Part shown: positions 12,926-23,125 of the stretch, piece after piece
Layout: each line of letters begins with the position of its first letter
Numbering within the stretch: position 1 is the first letter of the stretch
Origin: Paragordius varius
Taxonomy: Eukaryota; Nematomorpha
Assembly (NCBI GenBank): GCA_964247055.1
Contig: OZ176050.1
Location: 8,742,001 to 8,806,000, forward strand
Direction of reading: 5' to 3'
Length of the DNA stretch: 64,000 nt
Made by a program: the position numbers and the translations under genes
Notes under the pieces: generated by a model
Seen by the model: only the letters and a program-made list of their open reading frames with translations
What the model was told of the DNA's origin: nothing
Databases searched by the model: none

Positions 12926-15900
12926 TTGCTTAGAATGTCATTGAAGAGTCCATATTTAATAACTTGTTGGCATCAGTTTCACCATTGGATGAAAATTTGT
13001 CTTCAGCAAAAGGATCAAAACCAGAGACACCCATAGATCTTGATACAACACTGCAAGTTAAACCAATTCCTTCCCCTGTCCTTTCCCAAATCTGGTATTC
13101 TTGATTTATGAAGAAAAGGCTTTTTTATTTATGAAAAATTGAATAATTACTATAAAGTTTATTTGAAATATTTAGCAAACAACAAATTAAAAGCGATAGT
13201 TTAGACGAATCTCATAGTGTCAAAGAAACAGCCGTGACTAAAACTATAGAAACGGAAGCGAGTTCCCCATTCATACCCTTAATTATGACAACCGTTTCAA
13301 AAATAAGTCATCAAGCGGAGAATTTTAACCTCACACAAACGGAAAACTTTAACACTACTTTAAACAACATTACAATTCAATCATCATGTTCTACTAGTGT
13401 TCAAATTACTCCGGTTCAAAGTTGTCAAAATATGGAGCCATGTACAGAAAATTATAACATCCAGAAAGTTTTAGGTTAAATATGCATATAAATTATTATA
13501 GCGGTTTTGAGACATTTACTCGCTTACAAAATAATATGTTTATTATTAATTTAACAGATAATCAAAGTATTCAAGATTTAATACCTGTCCAATCATCACC
13601 TTTAGTTCCTTCCCCTATTGATGATTTGGGCTTTGACGAAATTGAGGGGCCTGATGGGGAAAATGTTGATAAACCAGAAGAGTAAATTTTTATGAGTTTA
13701 CAAGAGCACTATACTAATAAATTTTTTTAAATAAACAACGTCTTTAAACTAATTAACTCATGATTATATCCTTGGGATTTTTGAATTTCTTGGTTTAGTT
13801 ATAAACTAATGAGCTAAGTTACTCTATTTTAGTGATAATTCCGATTTGAATATTAATTTATTACTCATTTATATCCAGAAAAGGCAGAATGGGTTCAAAA
13901 ACATTTGATATATTTTTGCCAATTTTTTTACTTTTTTAGCGAAATTACCGTTACATTAACCATTGATACGGATACATTGGCACAAATGAATCCACAAGAC
14001 ATTATGAACCGTTTGAGTAAATTATTGGGTCTGGCTAAACCTATTACACGATTTACCCTTGAACGGGCTAACAGTCCACCCAGACTCATTCAAAATGAAG
14101 TTAACCAGTTAGAGTATGAAGAATTAAGTTATGGCATTTCAGATGAGGACGATGATTACAACGATACTAATGAAAATGTTAATGGTAAAGAGAAATTAAA
14201 AGAAAATATAAACTGTACTAAAAAGGGACAGGGACTAGGACTAGGACTTAGAGAATGTAATGCAAATATTATCAATAGTAACGCAGAAGGGGATGGTATG
14301 TTTTTTAATTATTTGAAAATGTAAAAGTTTGTTTTTATGTCATAAGTTGTTGCGTCTTTATGTAAAAAACTGATTTTTCAAAAAACACAATTTTTTAATT
14401 ATTTAATTTATGTTTTTTTGCAGTTGAATCTGCAAAAACGGGTAATGAAATTCGAAGCTGCAGTCATTGTTCACGTGTAATTGTTACCCCTTCCGAACGT
14501 TATGGAGGGTTTTTAGGTAAAATTAAATTAATTTTTTTTGCCTAGAAGACAATATTACTTGTTAATGCTTTATTATTAAATCATTTTTGTAGCCATAAAA
14601 CAACAGCTAAATAACCCTATTCAATCACAAGCATCTTTTTGTGGAAACATGTGCGCATTAAAATATCAAATATCCCAATCTGTTAATAACCCATCTAAGC
14701 GTAATATAAAAAACGGAGAAAATTATCCATATACGCTTGATCAAATGGATACCAGATATTACAGTACTTCTTACGAAAAATCGATTGACATTATGAAATC
14801 TACCATTTGTAATGATGTTTCATCAACCACCAAAATATTTGATACGAATGCCATCAATAATAATGGTTTATTGAAAAAAACGACTTCACATCTCCTAACG
14901 TTAAAATGGGAATTTAGGGTTTGGAGAAATCAAAAGTATAAAGTGTGGACGAACGGTGGGAAAGAATGTTTATGGCCCATTTACACCACGCGTGATGAAA
15001 CAATATTTTCAGCTAGCTATAGTAATATATTAATTTTTTTAATAATCTTACCTTACGTTTTAACTAAAAAATTCAATTATTTAAATTCTATGTGAATTAT
15101 AATTTTAAAATATAAGTTTTTATAGTTTTTTATCTAATTTGGTGAACGGTAATGTTACTTTGTCATTTACTTTATCTTTTTAAAGACTATTTTTTAGTTT
15201 AAAGAAGTGCAAACATAAGTGTTGGGTAACATTTTATTTTGATTATATAAATCCAAATAGCTTATCATATACAATCCCATACTGAATTCATTAAAACTGT
15301 ACCGGATATGGTGGGTGAATATGCTTTTGAGTTGATCGACAGGCGCATTTGTTCATTATGCAGTAGATTAGGCGACGGTGACCCTAATAATGTTTCTCGG
15401 TAATGAACTTTATATTTATTTAAAAACAAAAGTAGATTTTAAAAATATAGTTTAATGATAATTTTACCGAAAGAGATTAATTTTTATCACCAAAAATTAC
15501 AAAAGCTTAAAAGTTTTTCATTATCGCAAATTTTAGTGCTGGATAGTCTAAATTTATTTTGTTAAATTAACGTTAAACTCGCTATTATATCTTGATATAT
15601 CTTTTTTTATTATTAGGAAAACATACTATTTACCTGATTAGTATTTTTTATGATTGGTCAATCGATATAAAAATAACTGTTAACCTTTTATAAAACCGCA
15701 TAAAAAATATTAGAACTTAAAATATGGCAGTTTTAGGTGCAATATGAAGATATTATACGCATACACACATATATATATTACACCCTAATTATTTATGTAA
15801 AAACAAAAATGTTGGTCTATTAAACATTATTTTTACTGTATTGTTCTCATATTATCAATTTACAATAAAATAATTGAAATATTATAAACACAGTTTGTTG

Positions 15901-18900
15901 AACGTTGATATTGATCAATGGGTCCATCTAAATTGTGCATTATGGTCAAACCATGTGTATGAAACAGTCGGAGGCGCTTTAATGAACGTACATTTAGCTC
16001 TTTGTGAGGTAAAAGATGTTTAAATTATTTTTTTTATCTTTTGAAGATTAGTTTTATGTTTACTATTATGATCAATTTTATGATTATTTCAGGCTATTCA
16101 AACACTATGTAATCATTGCAATAAAATGGGCGCTAGCTGTTTGTGCAATGCAGATGATTGTGAAAAATGCTATCATTTCCCATGTGCCATAGATGCAAAT
16201 TGTACATTTTATGCAGATAAAGTGAATACTTTTATTCATTTTTACGCTTTGATCAATGATTTAAAATATTTTTTGGGATTTTTTGTTTTTTTATTCTATA
16301 ACTTTAATATTATGTTGGAAAGACAATAATAACCAATTTTTTTGCGAAATAATTGTTTGTTTCTAAACAACAGGCCCCTATAATTGTTTTTGAGGGCAAA
16401 GTTTTTTTTTGAATCAATCACCTTTGACTTTTATTATTTATGTATGAAAAAAAGTTACACATCAAAATAATTATTTACAATCAATTATGTTTTATTATTA
16501 ACACATTACATTCTAAAATCAGACAATACTATGCCCTGATCACACCAAAACGCCTTTGAAAGTAAACGATGGGTCTGACGAGGACGCCGAAGATAACGAA
16601 CCTATTACCATGTTTGCATGTAACCGTCGTGTATACATTGATCGAGAATTATCCCTTGTCATTTCAAAGTTTTTTATTATACTCTAGCATAAAAAATATA
16701 AAATATATTAAATGCTATTTGCTAAAAAATGAATTTTTTTTCGAATATATTGATAACCCTTTTTTAAACATAGAATGTTTTGTGTTTATATATATAACAG
16801 GTGATTAAGTCAAATATTAAGGGTGTTTAAAAAAATTAATCGTAAAAGCATTTATCGTATTTTTTAAATTTGCCAAATATTTATTGAATTTAAGGATTGT
16901 AGTTTATAAAGCTAAAACTATATTGTAAAAAGCTGTGCATTTAGTTTATAATTTTACCTTAAAAACAGAGTGCTCCAAGATGTTTCGGGAGACGTTACTA
17001 TGCGAATCGGAACGTTGGTTTATGTGTCTATAGGATATTGGCTACCAGAACATATACTTAATTTCCACAATCTAGATTACATTTATCCAGTAAGCTAAAA
17101 ATAAATTTTTATTGTGCTCATATTCATAAGTTTTTTTTAGCTTTTAATGTCGCAAATATTAAGCATCATAATATATTTTAACAAAACTGCAAATTTATAA
17201 ATTTAACATTTATAACAGGCAAATTATAAAGTTATTCGATACTTTTGGGATTATGAGGAAACAAAGAAAACTTTTGATTTAAACACCCATGAAAAAAACG
17301 ATTCCAAAATTCTTAAGCGAAGGGCGTTTGAATGTTCCGTTAATGAAAAACGTCCCATGGTATTCGACCAAAGCATACAAAATTATAAGCCTGAGTTTAG
17401 AGTCCAACCATTGGATTTATTCTGGGATGAATTGGGGGCCAAAATTATCCATAAACCTGTATCGGAATTTAGTACAACATTTTATTATGGAAAAACTCCC
17501 AAAGGTTTGCACAATTTTTTATCTATTTGTTGTATGTAGATTTGTCATAATATATTTATACTGATATTGACGCTAAAATTTTTGGGATGTCATTAAGCTT
17601 TTCAAACTGTGGCTTACCATTTTAATTACAACCGATTCAAATAAAAAAAGGATATCAAGCGTTCAATCATTCCACATTTAAGATTTTAGATGCCGTGTAA
17701 TTTTAACTTATATATATTTCAATTAATACCTGACCTAATTAATTATCTATTTTATTCTATCCATAGGTGATATAATATTTATAAAAAAATATTTTATCAT
17801 ACATTTTCACAATAGAATCATGGTGTCATATACTAAATTGCATAACTCGAACCCGTAAGTTATGTAATACATATCGCTTTACGCGGTATTTTATTGAACG
17901 ACAAAATAATAAAAATGTTAGCAATATTGAAGATGCATCAAATATCCTAGCTAATAAAGTGACAACTTTCAAGTATTTCCAATCGTTCGTTATGTCTGAT
18001 GCCCTTGTCCGACTAATTAATCGTGCAGTGAGGGGTGAAGATCTTTTTGGACTTACTGAAGCCCCTATTATCAGGGCTCTGGAATCACTGCCCTTGCTTG
18101 AAGTGGCTGCCAATAATAGAATGGCTTATCCATCCCCCATACGATATAGATTTAAGTATGGCCGAGCTCAAATATGTAGTATGGGGCCAATGTTGAATCC
18201 CACCGGATCCGCACGGTCGGAACCATCGCTAAAGACCTATTTTAGGAGGTATATGATTTGTTAGTTGATTCATCTAACTTATATTTTATACTATCAAAAA
18301 AAAGAGAATTTTTCGCAACGGTTTACTAATTGACTGCGATCATTTATAAAATGACCAGTTAAAATGTAATTAATTGTTACTTTTAGTTTTCAATTTTTAT
18401 GTGAGTATTGATATTATGTTAACGCGATCGATAAAAAGCAAAATTGGTTGATCCCTTCTAAATGGTATATTATTAGCGTGTCGTTATGACTATGATTGAC
18501 TACATTCTTAAGCAATAAGACCGGTTTTTACCAGGCTTTAACCCAATAATATTAATTCTTACATTATATAACCTATTTAGGCCATATATCATGATGGATA
18601 TTCCGAGAGAACCAGCACCTTTAACATTAAATTTTCAATCCTCTGGGGGTGTAGGAGCGCTTATCAATGATGACAATTTGTTTTTGTCACCTTCTCAACC
18701 ACTTAATAATAATAATGGCAGTGGTAGTTTAATTCCATTTAATAATACGAACGCCAATAACTCCAATAATTTCTTGACAAACTCTACAAACATGATGTCA
18801 TGCTCTACCAATAACTTTTATAAGGAACCAATATCTGGCAATTTTTTTTCGTCCCCATCCCAAACAAGCCAAGTTTCATCCAGCAATAATAATAGTAGTA

Positions 18901-19920
18901 ATAACAATAAAACGGCACAATATAGACGTATGAAATCTGAATGTAAACGGAACGTTATTTTGGGTCGTTCTCGTATTCAGGTAGTAATATAGTCATAAAT
19001 ATTTGCTTGCCCATCTTGAAAACAGAGATGTCCAATAATTCGCGGGCCGCATTGCAATCTTTAGTTTCATTTAAAATACGATGATGATTAATGAAATTAT
19101 AACCGAATAAGCCAAAAATTTTTTACTTTTGCTAGCCAAACACACCCTGGCTTATATTAAATAATTTAACGTTTAACATTAATTTCATTTCTGATAACTG
19201 ATGATAAAAATCAAATCATGCTTCATTCGTTTGCTTTAGGGTTTGGGGCTTTTTGCTTCACGAGATTTTGACCGGGATCAAATGATTATTGAGTATGTGG
19301 GGGAAATGATACGTTCAGAACTTGCTAATGTTCGTGAAATGCGTTATGGGACACACAGTACTTATTTTTTCCGGCTTGATGATACTTGGGTCTTGGATGC
19401 TGCCGCATCTGGTGGCGTAGCTCGATATATTAACCATTCATGTGATCCCAATTGTCGAGCCCAAACGGTATTTAAATTTTAGCATTTTTTTATTCATTAC
19501 ATAAATTGCGAAAAAAAGAATAATCTAGAAGTAAATATATCTATATTGAAAAAATTGTATTATCAGTCAATATCATTGCCTTATTTGTATTTTTTTAGAT
19601 TACAATATTCGTGAATCCAAATACTAGCAATGATGTTACGCCCATTGTAAATACCAATGCAAATACGGATGCTACAAATAAAACGACTAAAAAGATTGTT
19701 ATTGTAGCGAATCGTAAGATTCAACGTGGAGAAGAAGTATATAATTTTTAATTAAATTTTGTGTTTTGAATAGTAAAATTAATGATAAAATATCATTTAA
19801 ATTAATATTTATTTTACCTATTTCTAGCTTTGCTATGATTACAAATTTGATTATGAGGGTGAAAATAGTAAAATTCCTTGTATGTGTGGCGCCCAAAACT
19901 GCAAAAAATGGATGAATTGA
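1..19920 (+). CDS. KMT2C/D-like: KMT2C/D (MLL3/MLL4, trithorax-related) histone H3K4 methyltransferase, 3' part, 45 exons
   Basis: By family this is the catalytic subunit of a COMPASS-like complex that methylates H3K4, mainly at enhancers, in the nucleus. I read 45 exons joined by GT..AG introns; the phases agree at every junction and give about 3,229 residues ending in TGA at 19918-19920. Exon 1 (up to base 50) is partial, so the start and any N-terminal PHD fingers lie upstream. Domain order in window residues: HMG box (~195-270), split coiled coil (~777-872 and ~1021-1045), Asn/Gln-rich stretch, Cys motif (~2315-2400), ePHD (~2488-2650), FYRN/FYRC (~2650-2944), GSARSEP WIN motif, SET and post-SET (~3078-3229). 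This order is specific to KMT2C/D rather than KMT2A/B. Introns run from 55 nt (12143-12197) to 659 nt (2737-3395); those over 300 nt hold nothing I recognise apart from the repeats listed separately. Long Asn, Gln and Ser runs separate the domains. Confidence 0.95.
1439..2017 (+). other. HMG-box exons of the KMT2C/D gene
   Basis: Exons 1439-1600 and 1851-2017 join in phase 1 to code an HMG box of the KMT2C/D kind. Key stretches are RWKKDEALGTLATISP, then LERSKQMAKIWRNMPAEER, then PYLQKARENRATLRLQK. In vertebrate KMT2C/D the matching segment is the HMG box rich in 'YLQKARDNRAA'. KMT2A and KMT2B lack an HMG box, so this segment is one of the best clues to the subfamily. The box follows an Asn/Gln-rich N-terminal segment and is followed by a basic, Ser/Thr-rich linker. 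Confidence 0.9.
4955..7908 (+). other. Conserved KMT2C/D coiled coil, split by a low-complexity insertion
   Basis: Exons 4955-5082 and 5636-5792 code YKKWLISRDKALQTALSML and MRKRKKSLASKQRQIKK. These match the KMT2C/D segment with 'YQEWQKKS...KKKKKSLNAKQRSLKKA'. In vertebrates the next helix (about 'VQKQLEQIRKQQKDHAELI') follows within a few dozen residues. Here its counterpart, AALQKRIETLRKELKQH, is in exon 7294-7908, after two further exons (6230-6347 and 6743-6936). About 150-190 Asn/Ser/Thr/Pro-rich residues therefore lie inside a normally continuous helical region. The correspondence is from memory of the family, not an alignment. Confidence 0.75.
8830..9100 (+). repeat. Two-copy tandem repeat, period about 129 bp, in a KMT2 intron
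   Basis: The phrase cagatatttgtatttgggat occurs at 8891 and again at 9020, and the flanking sequence is repeated with it. Each copy also carries ttttgtaattat and its inverse ataattacaaaa, so each unit has small inverted ends. It lies inside the intron 8782-9140. The short methionine frame through it is a by-product of the repeat. Confidence 0.75.
10202..10233. repeat. (TA)n microsatellite just before a KMT2 exon
   Basis: A run of about 16 TA repeats lies 13 bases before the acceptor of the 10247-11045 exon, in the place normally taken by the polypyrimidine tract. Confidence 0.9.
11046..11150 (+). repeat. 48-bp tandem duplication at a splice donor in KMT2
   Basis: A unit containing gttcttagccgctaaaattt occurs at 11061 and at 11109, so the period is 48 bp. 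The first copy begins right at the donor of the intron 11046-11576. The remaining intron sequence is plain A+T-rich DNA. Confidence 0.85.
12860..12925. repeat. (TA)n microsatellite in a KMT2 intron
   Basis: An imperfect TA/TATAA run fills most of the intron 12828-12933, again close to the acceptor of the next exon. Confidence 0.85.
14424..15021 (+). other. Conserved Cys motif upstream of the ePHD in KMT2C/D
   Basis: Exons 14424-14516 and 14593-15021 code a CSHC knuckle, then FCGNMCALKYQ, giving a CxxC...CxxxC arrangement. KMT2C/D proteins have a comparable short Cys motif (CxxC then 'FCSxxCFxxY') before the extended PHD. The segment continues to LKWEFRVWRNQKYKVW, a basic aromatic stretch. 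The phases at both splice sites agree with the flanking exons. Confidence 0.7.
15261..16668 (+). other. Extended PHD (ePHD) exons of KMT2C/D
   Basis: Exons 15261-15399, 15894-16008, 16093-16221 and 16523-16668 give RRICSLCSRLGDGDPNN, DIDQWVHLNCALWSNHVYE, LCNHCNKMGASCLCNADDCE, CYHFPCAIDANCTFYADK and LCPDH. The Cys/His order fits the C2HC pre-PHD plus PHD of KMT2C/D, which binds the histone H4 tail in vertebrate homologues. All expected zinc ligands seem present. Its C-terminal end runs into FACNRRVYIDREL, the lead-in to FYRN. Confidence 0.92.
16523..18248 (+). other. FYRN/FYRC module and WIN motif of KMT2C/D
   Basis: Exons 16523-16668, 16969-17089, 17219-17504 and 17816-18248 code FYRN (MRIGTLVYVSIGYWLPEH, YKVIRYFWDYEE) and FYRC (GEDLFGLTEAPIIRALESLP, YRFKYGRAQ). 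These are followed by NPTGSARSEP, the WIN motif that binds WDR5 (GCARSEP in vertebrate KMT2C/D). Between ...FYYGKTPK and GEDLFGLTE lie about 70-90 residues that are not recognisable and look longer than in vertebrates, so FYRC appears to carry an insertion. Confidence 0.88.
18581..19920 (+). other. SET and post-SET domains of KMT2C/D
   Basis: Exons 18581-18980, 19240-19467, 19599-19736 and 19828-19920 encode QYRRMKSECKRNVILGRSRI, GLGLFASRDFDRDQMIIEYV, GEMIRSELANVRE, GGVARYINHSCDPNC, IQRGEELCYDYKFDYEGE and the post-SET CMCGAQNCKKWMN. The cofactor and catalytic elements GLGLFA, RYINHSC and the YDY segment are intact, so the enzyme looks active. An insertion of about 25 Asn/Thr-rich residues lies between QTITIFVNP and KIVIVANRK, where vertebrate homologues have a short turn. 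The protein ends directly after the post-SET. Confidence 0.95.
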
Positions 19921-20100
19921 TTTAGCCAAATTCTATGCTTTGCAATATTCCTTATCATTCATCATATTTATATCACAATGTTTATATATTGTATTTATAT
20001 GTATAAATTTATAAATATTTTCTATATTTCTTTAAATTATTTTATGTAGTTTTTAACATAAAGACATAATTATTATTTATTTGTTGTATGATATAAATAT

Positions 20101-20106
20101 AATAAA
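20101..20106 (+). terminator. Candidate polyadenylation signal for KMT2C/D
   Basis: AATAAA lies about 180 bases after the KMT2 stop, in an A+T-rich 3' flank (19921-20289) that holds nothing else recognisable. Such hexamers are common in this composition, so support is weak. Confidence 0.35.
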
Positions 20107-20289
20107 TTAGCAGTACAAAATCAGTCAATATTGTTTGCCGTTACCTAACCATTAAGGGAGGCTTTATCTTAATATTTTTCTCGTCTACAAGATAGAGAGA
20201 AATAAAAATACCCACAATATCATTTTAATTGGTCTTAATAATGTTGAAGCTCATAAAAAGTTCAATAACTTTATTTTTATATATGATAA

Positions 20290-21011
20290 CTAGCGTGAAT
20301 CTCGTGCTGCTACGCAGCCCGAGGAAGTCCTTCGGACTTCTGGGGGGGGGGTTCGAAGTTTGGATTTGAATGGGTCTACCGGTTTTCCTGTACCAGATCA
20401 CAAAGCCAGCATTTTCCATTTTTATAAATATATAGATGAGGATAAATAATGTATTAATATCCATATATCTTTTAACATGCTATGCATATGATAGATACTC
20501 CTTACTCAGCATCTATCATCAAAGAAACGCTTGACTAAAATTTTTGCCTTTTAACAGGGAATACGTGGAATCTTTATTAAATTTTTACGGTCTCATACCT
20601 AGGGCGAAAAATCGATTTAAAAAATTATTTTTGTGGACTTTGTTTTTTGAAAAAAATGGCATTTTACGGGGGGAGCGGGTAAAAAGAGGGCCTAAATCAA
20701 AAAAGTGACTCGACTATGTTCGGCGCAATCGAAAAAAAGTAAACAAAAATCATATTTGAAATTGAATGGTCCAACACGTTCTCCAGAAAATTGTCTCAAA
20801 AACACCATTTTGTGGACTGGTGTTTTCAAAAAAAACCCGTTTTTCATACGGGGTGGGCCCGAACTGGGGGCCTATTTCAAAAAAAGGGCGAAGTATTGTC
20901 GGGACATTTATTAATGATTATATTTTTTCGATATTTGGATTTGATTGGGTCTACCGGTTTTCCTGTACCAGATCACAAAGCCAGCATTTTCCATTTTTAT
21001 AAATATATAGA
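20290..21011 (-). mobile_element. Helitron-like non-autonomous element, minus orientation
   Basis: Read on the minus strand, the element starts 5'-TC (TCTATATATTTATAAAAATG) at 21011 after an A. It ends CTAG at 20290 followed by T. Just inside the 3' end are a hairpin (CTCGGGCTGC...GCAGCACGAG) and a second one (GAAGTCC-GAA-GGACTTC). Helitrons start with TC, end in CTRR with a hairpin close to the 3' end, and insert between A and T without target duplication, all of which fits. A second copy of the 5' terminus lies inside at 20436, so a 147-bp element could also be defined. No Rep/helicase is coded. The short frames in it are shadows. Confidence 0.6.
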
Positions 21012-21248
21012 TTATCATATTTCTTAAAAATTCACTTATTTACCAAAAAAAGGGATGGCATAAGATACTCTAAATTTGCATTTTGGTTTTGAAACAAATA
21101 TATCTATTTTATTTTCGTAAGTCTTGGAATTTATGAGAACACATATACTTTGACAAGATTTTTTATGGTTAAATCTGTAGTGCATCAGTGGAGCATTTCA
21201 TATGTTTGACGCAAAAAACTATCATATTTTAATATGTATGCATTATAA

Positions 21249-22935
21249 TCTATATATTTATAAAAATGGAAAATGCTGGCTTTGTGATCTGGTAGAGGAA
21301 AACCGGTAGACCCATTCAAATCCAAACTTCGAAAAAATATAATCATTAATGAATGCTCCGACATTAGCTTCGCCCTTTTGAAATAGGCCCCCAGTTCGGG
21401 CCCACCCCGTGTGAAAAACGGTTTTTTTTTGAAAACAGAAGTCCACAAAAATCGTGTTTTTGAGACAATTTTCTGGAGAACGTGTTGGACCATTCAATTT
21501 TAAATATGATTTTTGTTTACTTATTTTCGATTGCGCCGAACATAGTCGAATCACTATTTTGATTTAGGCCCTCTTTTTACCCGCTACCCCCGTAAAATGC
21601 CATTTTTTTCAAAAAACAAAGTCCACAAAAATAATTTTTTAAATCTATTTTTCGCCCTAGGTATGAGACCGTAAAAATTCAATATGGATTCCACGTATTC
21701 CTTGTTAAAAGGCAAAAATTTTAGTCAAGCGTTTCTTTGTTGATAGCTGCTGGGTAAGGAGCTACCCGCTAAAAACTGATTCCTCATGTAACTTTGTGAT
21801 CTGTTTCCGGAAAACCGGTAGACCCATTCAAATCCAATATCGAAAAAATATAATCGTTAATAAATGCCCCGACAATAGCTTCGTCCTTTTTTTGAATTAG
21901 GCCCCCAGTTCGGGCCCACCCCGTGTGAAAAACGGGTTTTTTTGAAAACAGAAGTCCACAAAAATCGTGTCTTTGAGACAATTTTCCGGAGAACGTGTTG
22001 GACCATTCAATTTCAAATATAATTTTTGTTTACTTATTTTCGATTGCGCCGAACATAGTCGTCTCGCTTTTTTAACTTAGGCCCTCTTTTAACCCGCTCC
22101 CCCCGTAAAATGCCACCTTTTTCAAAAAACAAAGTCCACAAAAATATTTTTTAATCGATTTTTTGCCTAAGGTATGAGACCGTAAAAATTCAATATGGAT
22201 TCCACGTATATGTTAAACGGCAAAAATTTTAGTCCACCGTTTCTTTGATGATAGCTGCTGGGTAAGAAGCTACCCGCTAAAAACTGATTCCTCATGTAAC
22301 TTTGTGATCTGTTTCCGGAAAACTGGTGAACCCATTCAAATCCAAACATCGAAAAAATATAATCATTAATAAATGTCCCGACAATAGCTTCGCCCTTTTT
22401 TTGAAATAGGCCCCCAGTTCGGGCCCACCCCGTGTAAAAAATGGGTTCTGCTGAGTAAGGATTATCTACCATATGTATAGGATGTTAAAAAATATATGGA
22501 TAATAAAACATTATTTATGGTAATCTATATATTTATAAAAATGGAAAATGCTGGCTTTGTGATCTGGTACAGGAAAACCGGTAGACCCATTCAAATCCAA
22601 ATATCGAAAAAATATAATCATTAATGAATGCCCCGACAATAGCTTCGTCCTTTTTTTAAATTAGGCCCCCAGTTCGGGCCCACCCCGTGTGAAAAACGGG
22701 ATTTTTTTGAAAACAGAAGTCCACAAAAATCGTGTCTTTGAGACATTCCGGAGAACGTGTTGGACCATTCGATTTCAAATATGATTTTTGTTTACCTATT
22801 TTCGATTTCGCCGAACATAGTCGTCTCGCTTTTTTAACTTAAGCCCTCTTTTTACCCGCTCCTCCCGTAAAATGCCACCTTTTTCAAAAAACAAAGTCCA
22901 CAAAAATAATTTTTAAAATCAATTTTTCCCCCAAG
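21249..22935 (+). repeat. Tandem units of about 500 bp related to the Helitron-like elements
   Basis: Units carrying ggcccccagttcgggcccac, agaagtccacaaaaatcgtg and gaacgtgttggaccattcaa recur in plus orientation from about 21249, 21783, 22291 (cut short near 22450) and 22524. The 21783 and 22291 starts are 508 bp apart. The same unit lies in reverse at about 20545-20935. The copies therefore form a large inverted arrangement with a spacer at about 21012-21248. Frames of 65-102 codons through these units are in inconsistent frames from copy to copy and look non-coding. Confidence 0.8.
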
Positions 22936-23124
22936 TAAACAATAAATTAGTATGAATGCACCTTTTTAAAATTCCTATGAGATCATAGCTATTAAGTAAT
23001 GTTTCGAAATAATCCACATATGTGGATCCTTTTATTGTCCCTTTTTTCAAATACCCCCCCCCCCCCGCCCCCAGAAGTCCGAAGGACTTCCTCGGGCTGC
23101 GTAGCAGCACGAGATTTACGCTAG
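22524..23124 (+). mobile_element. Helitron-like non-autonomous element, plus orientation
   Basis: It starts A|TCTATATATTTATAAAAATG at 22524 and ends CTAG|T at 23124. The hairpin ctcgggctgc...gcagcacgag (23091-23113) ends 7 nt before CTAG, and a second stem, gaagtcc/ggacttc, lies at 23074-23090 next to a C/G tract. The terminal ~50 bp match the 3' end of the inverted copy at 20290 with about one difference, so the two were mobilised recently or share a source. An alternative 5' end with the same sequence is at 21249, which would make a 1.9-kb element with internal tandem units. If read as a pair, the two ends look like a 2.8-kb foldback element. Confidence 0.6.
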
Positions 23125-23125
23125 T

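Noticed and set aside
13879-13939. Upstream extension of the exon that codes EITVTLTIDTDTLAQM
   Set aside because: The frame is open upstream, but only splicing from 13681 to 13940 (GA|C) keeps the phase with the preceding exon; using 13879 breaks it.
20705-22472. Overlapping frames of 65-102 codons on both strands, with repeated peptides such as GGPELGAYF and GWARTGG
   Set aside because: They come from several frames of the same non-coding repeat unit, change frame from copy to copy and show no domain.
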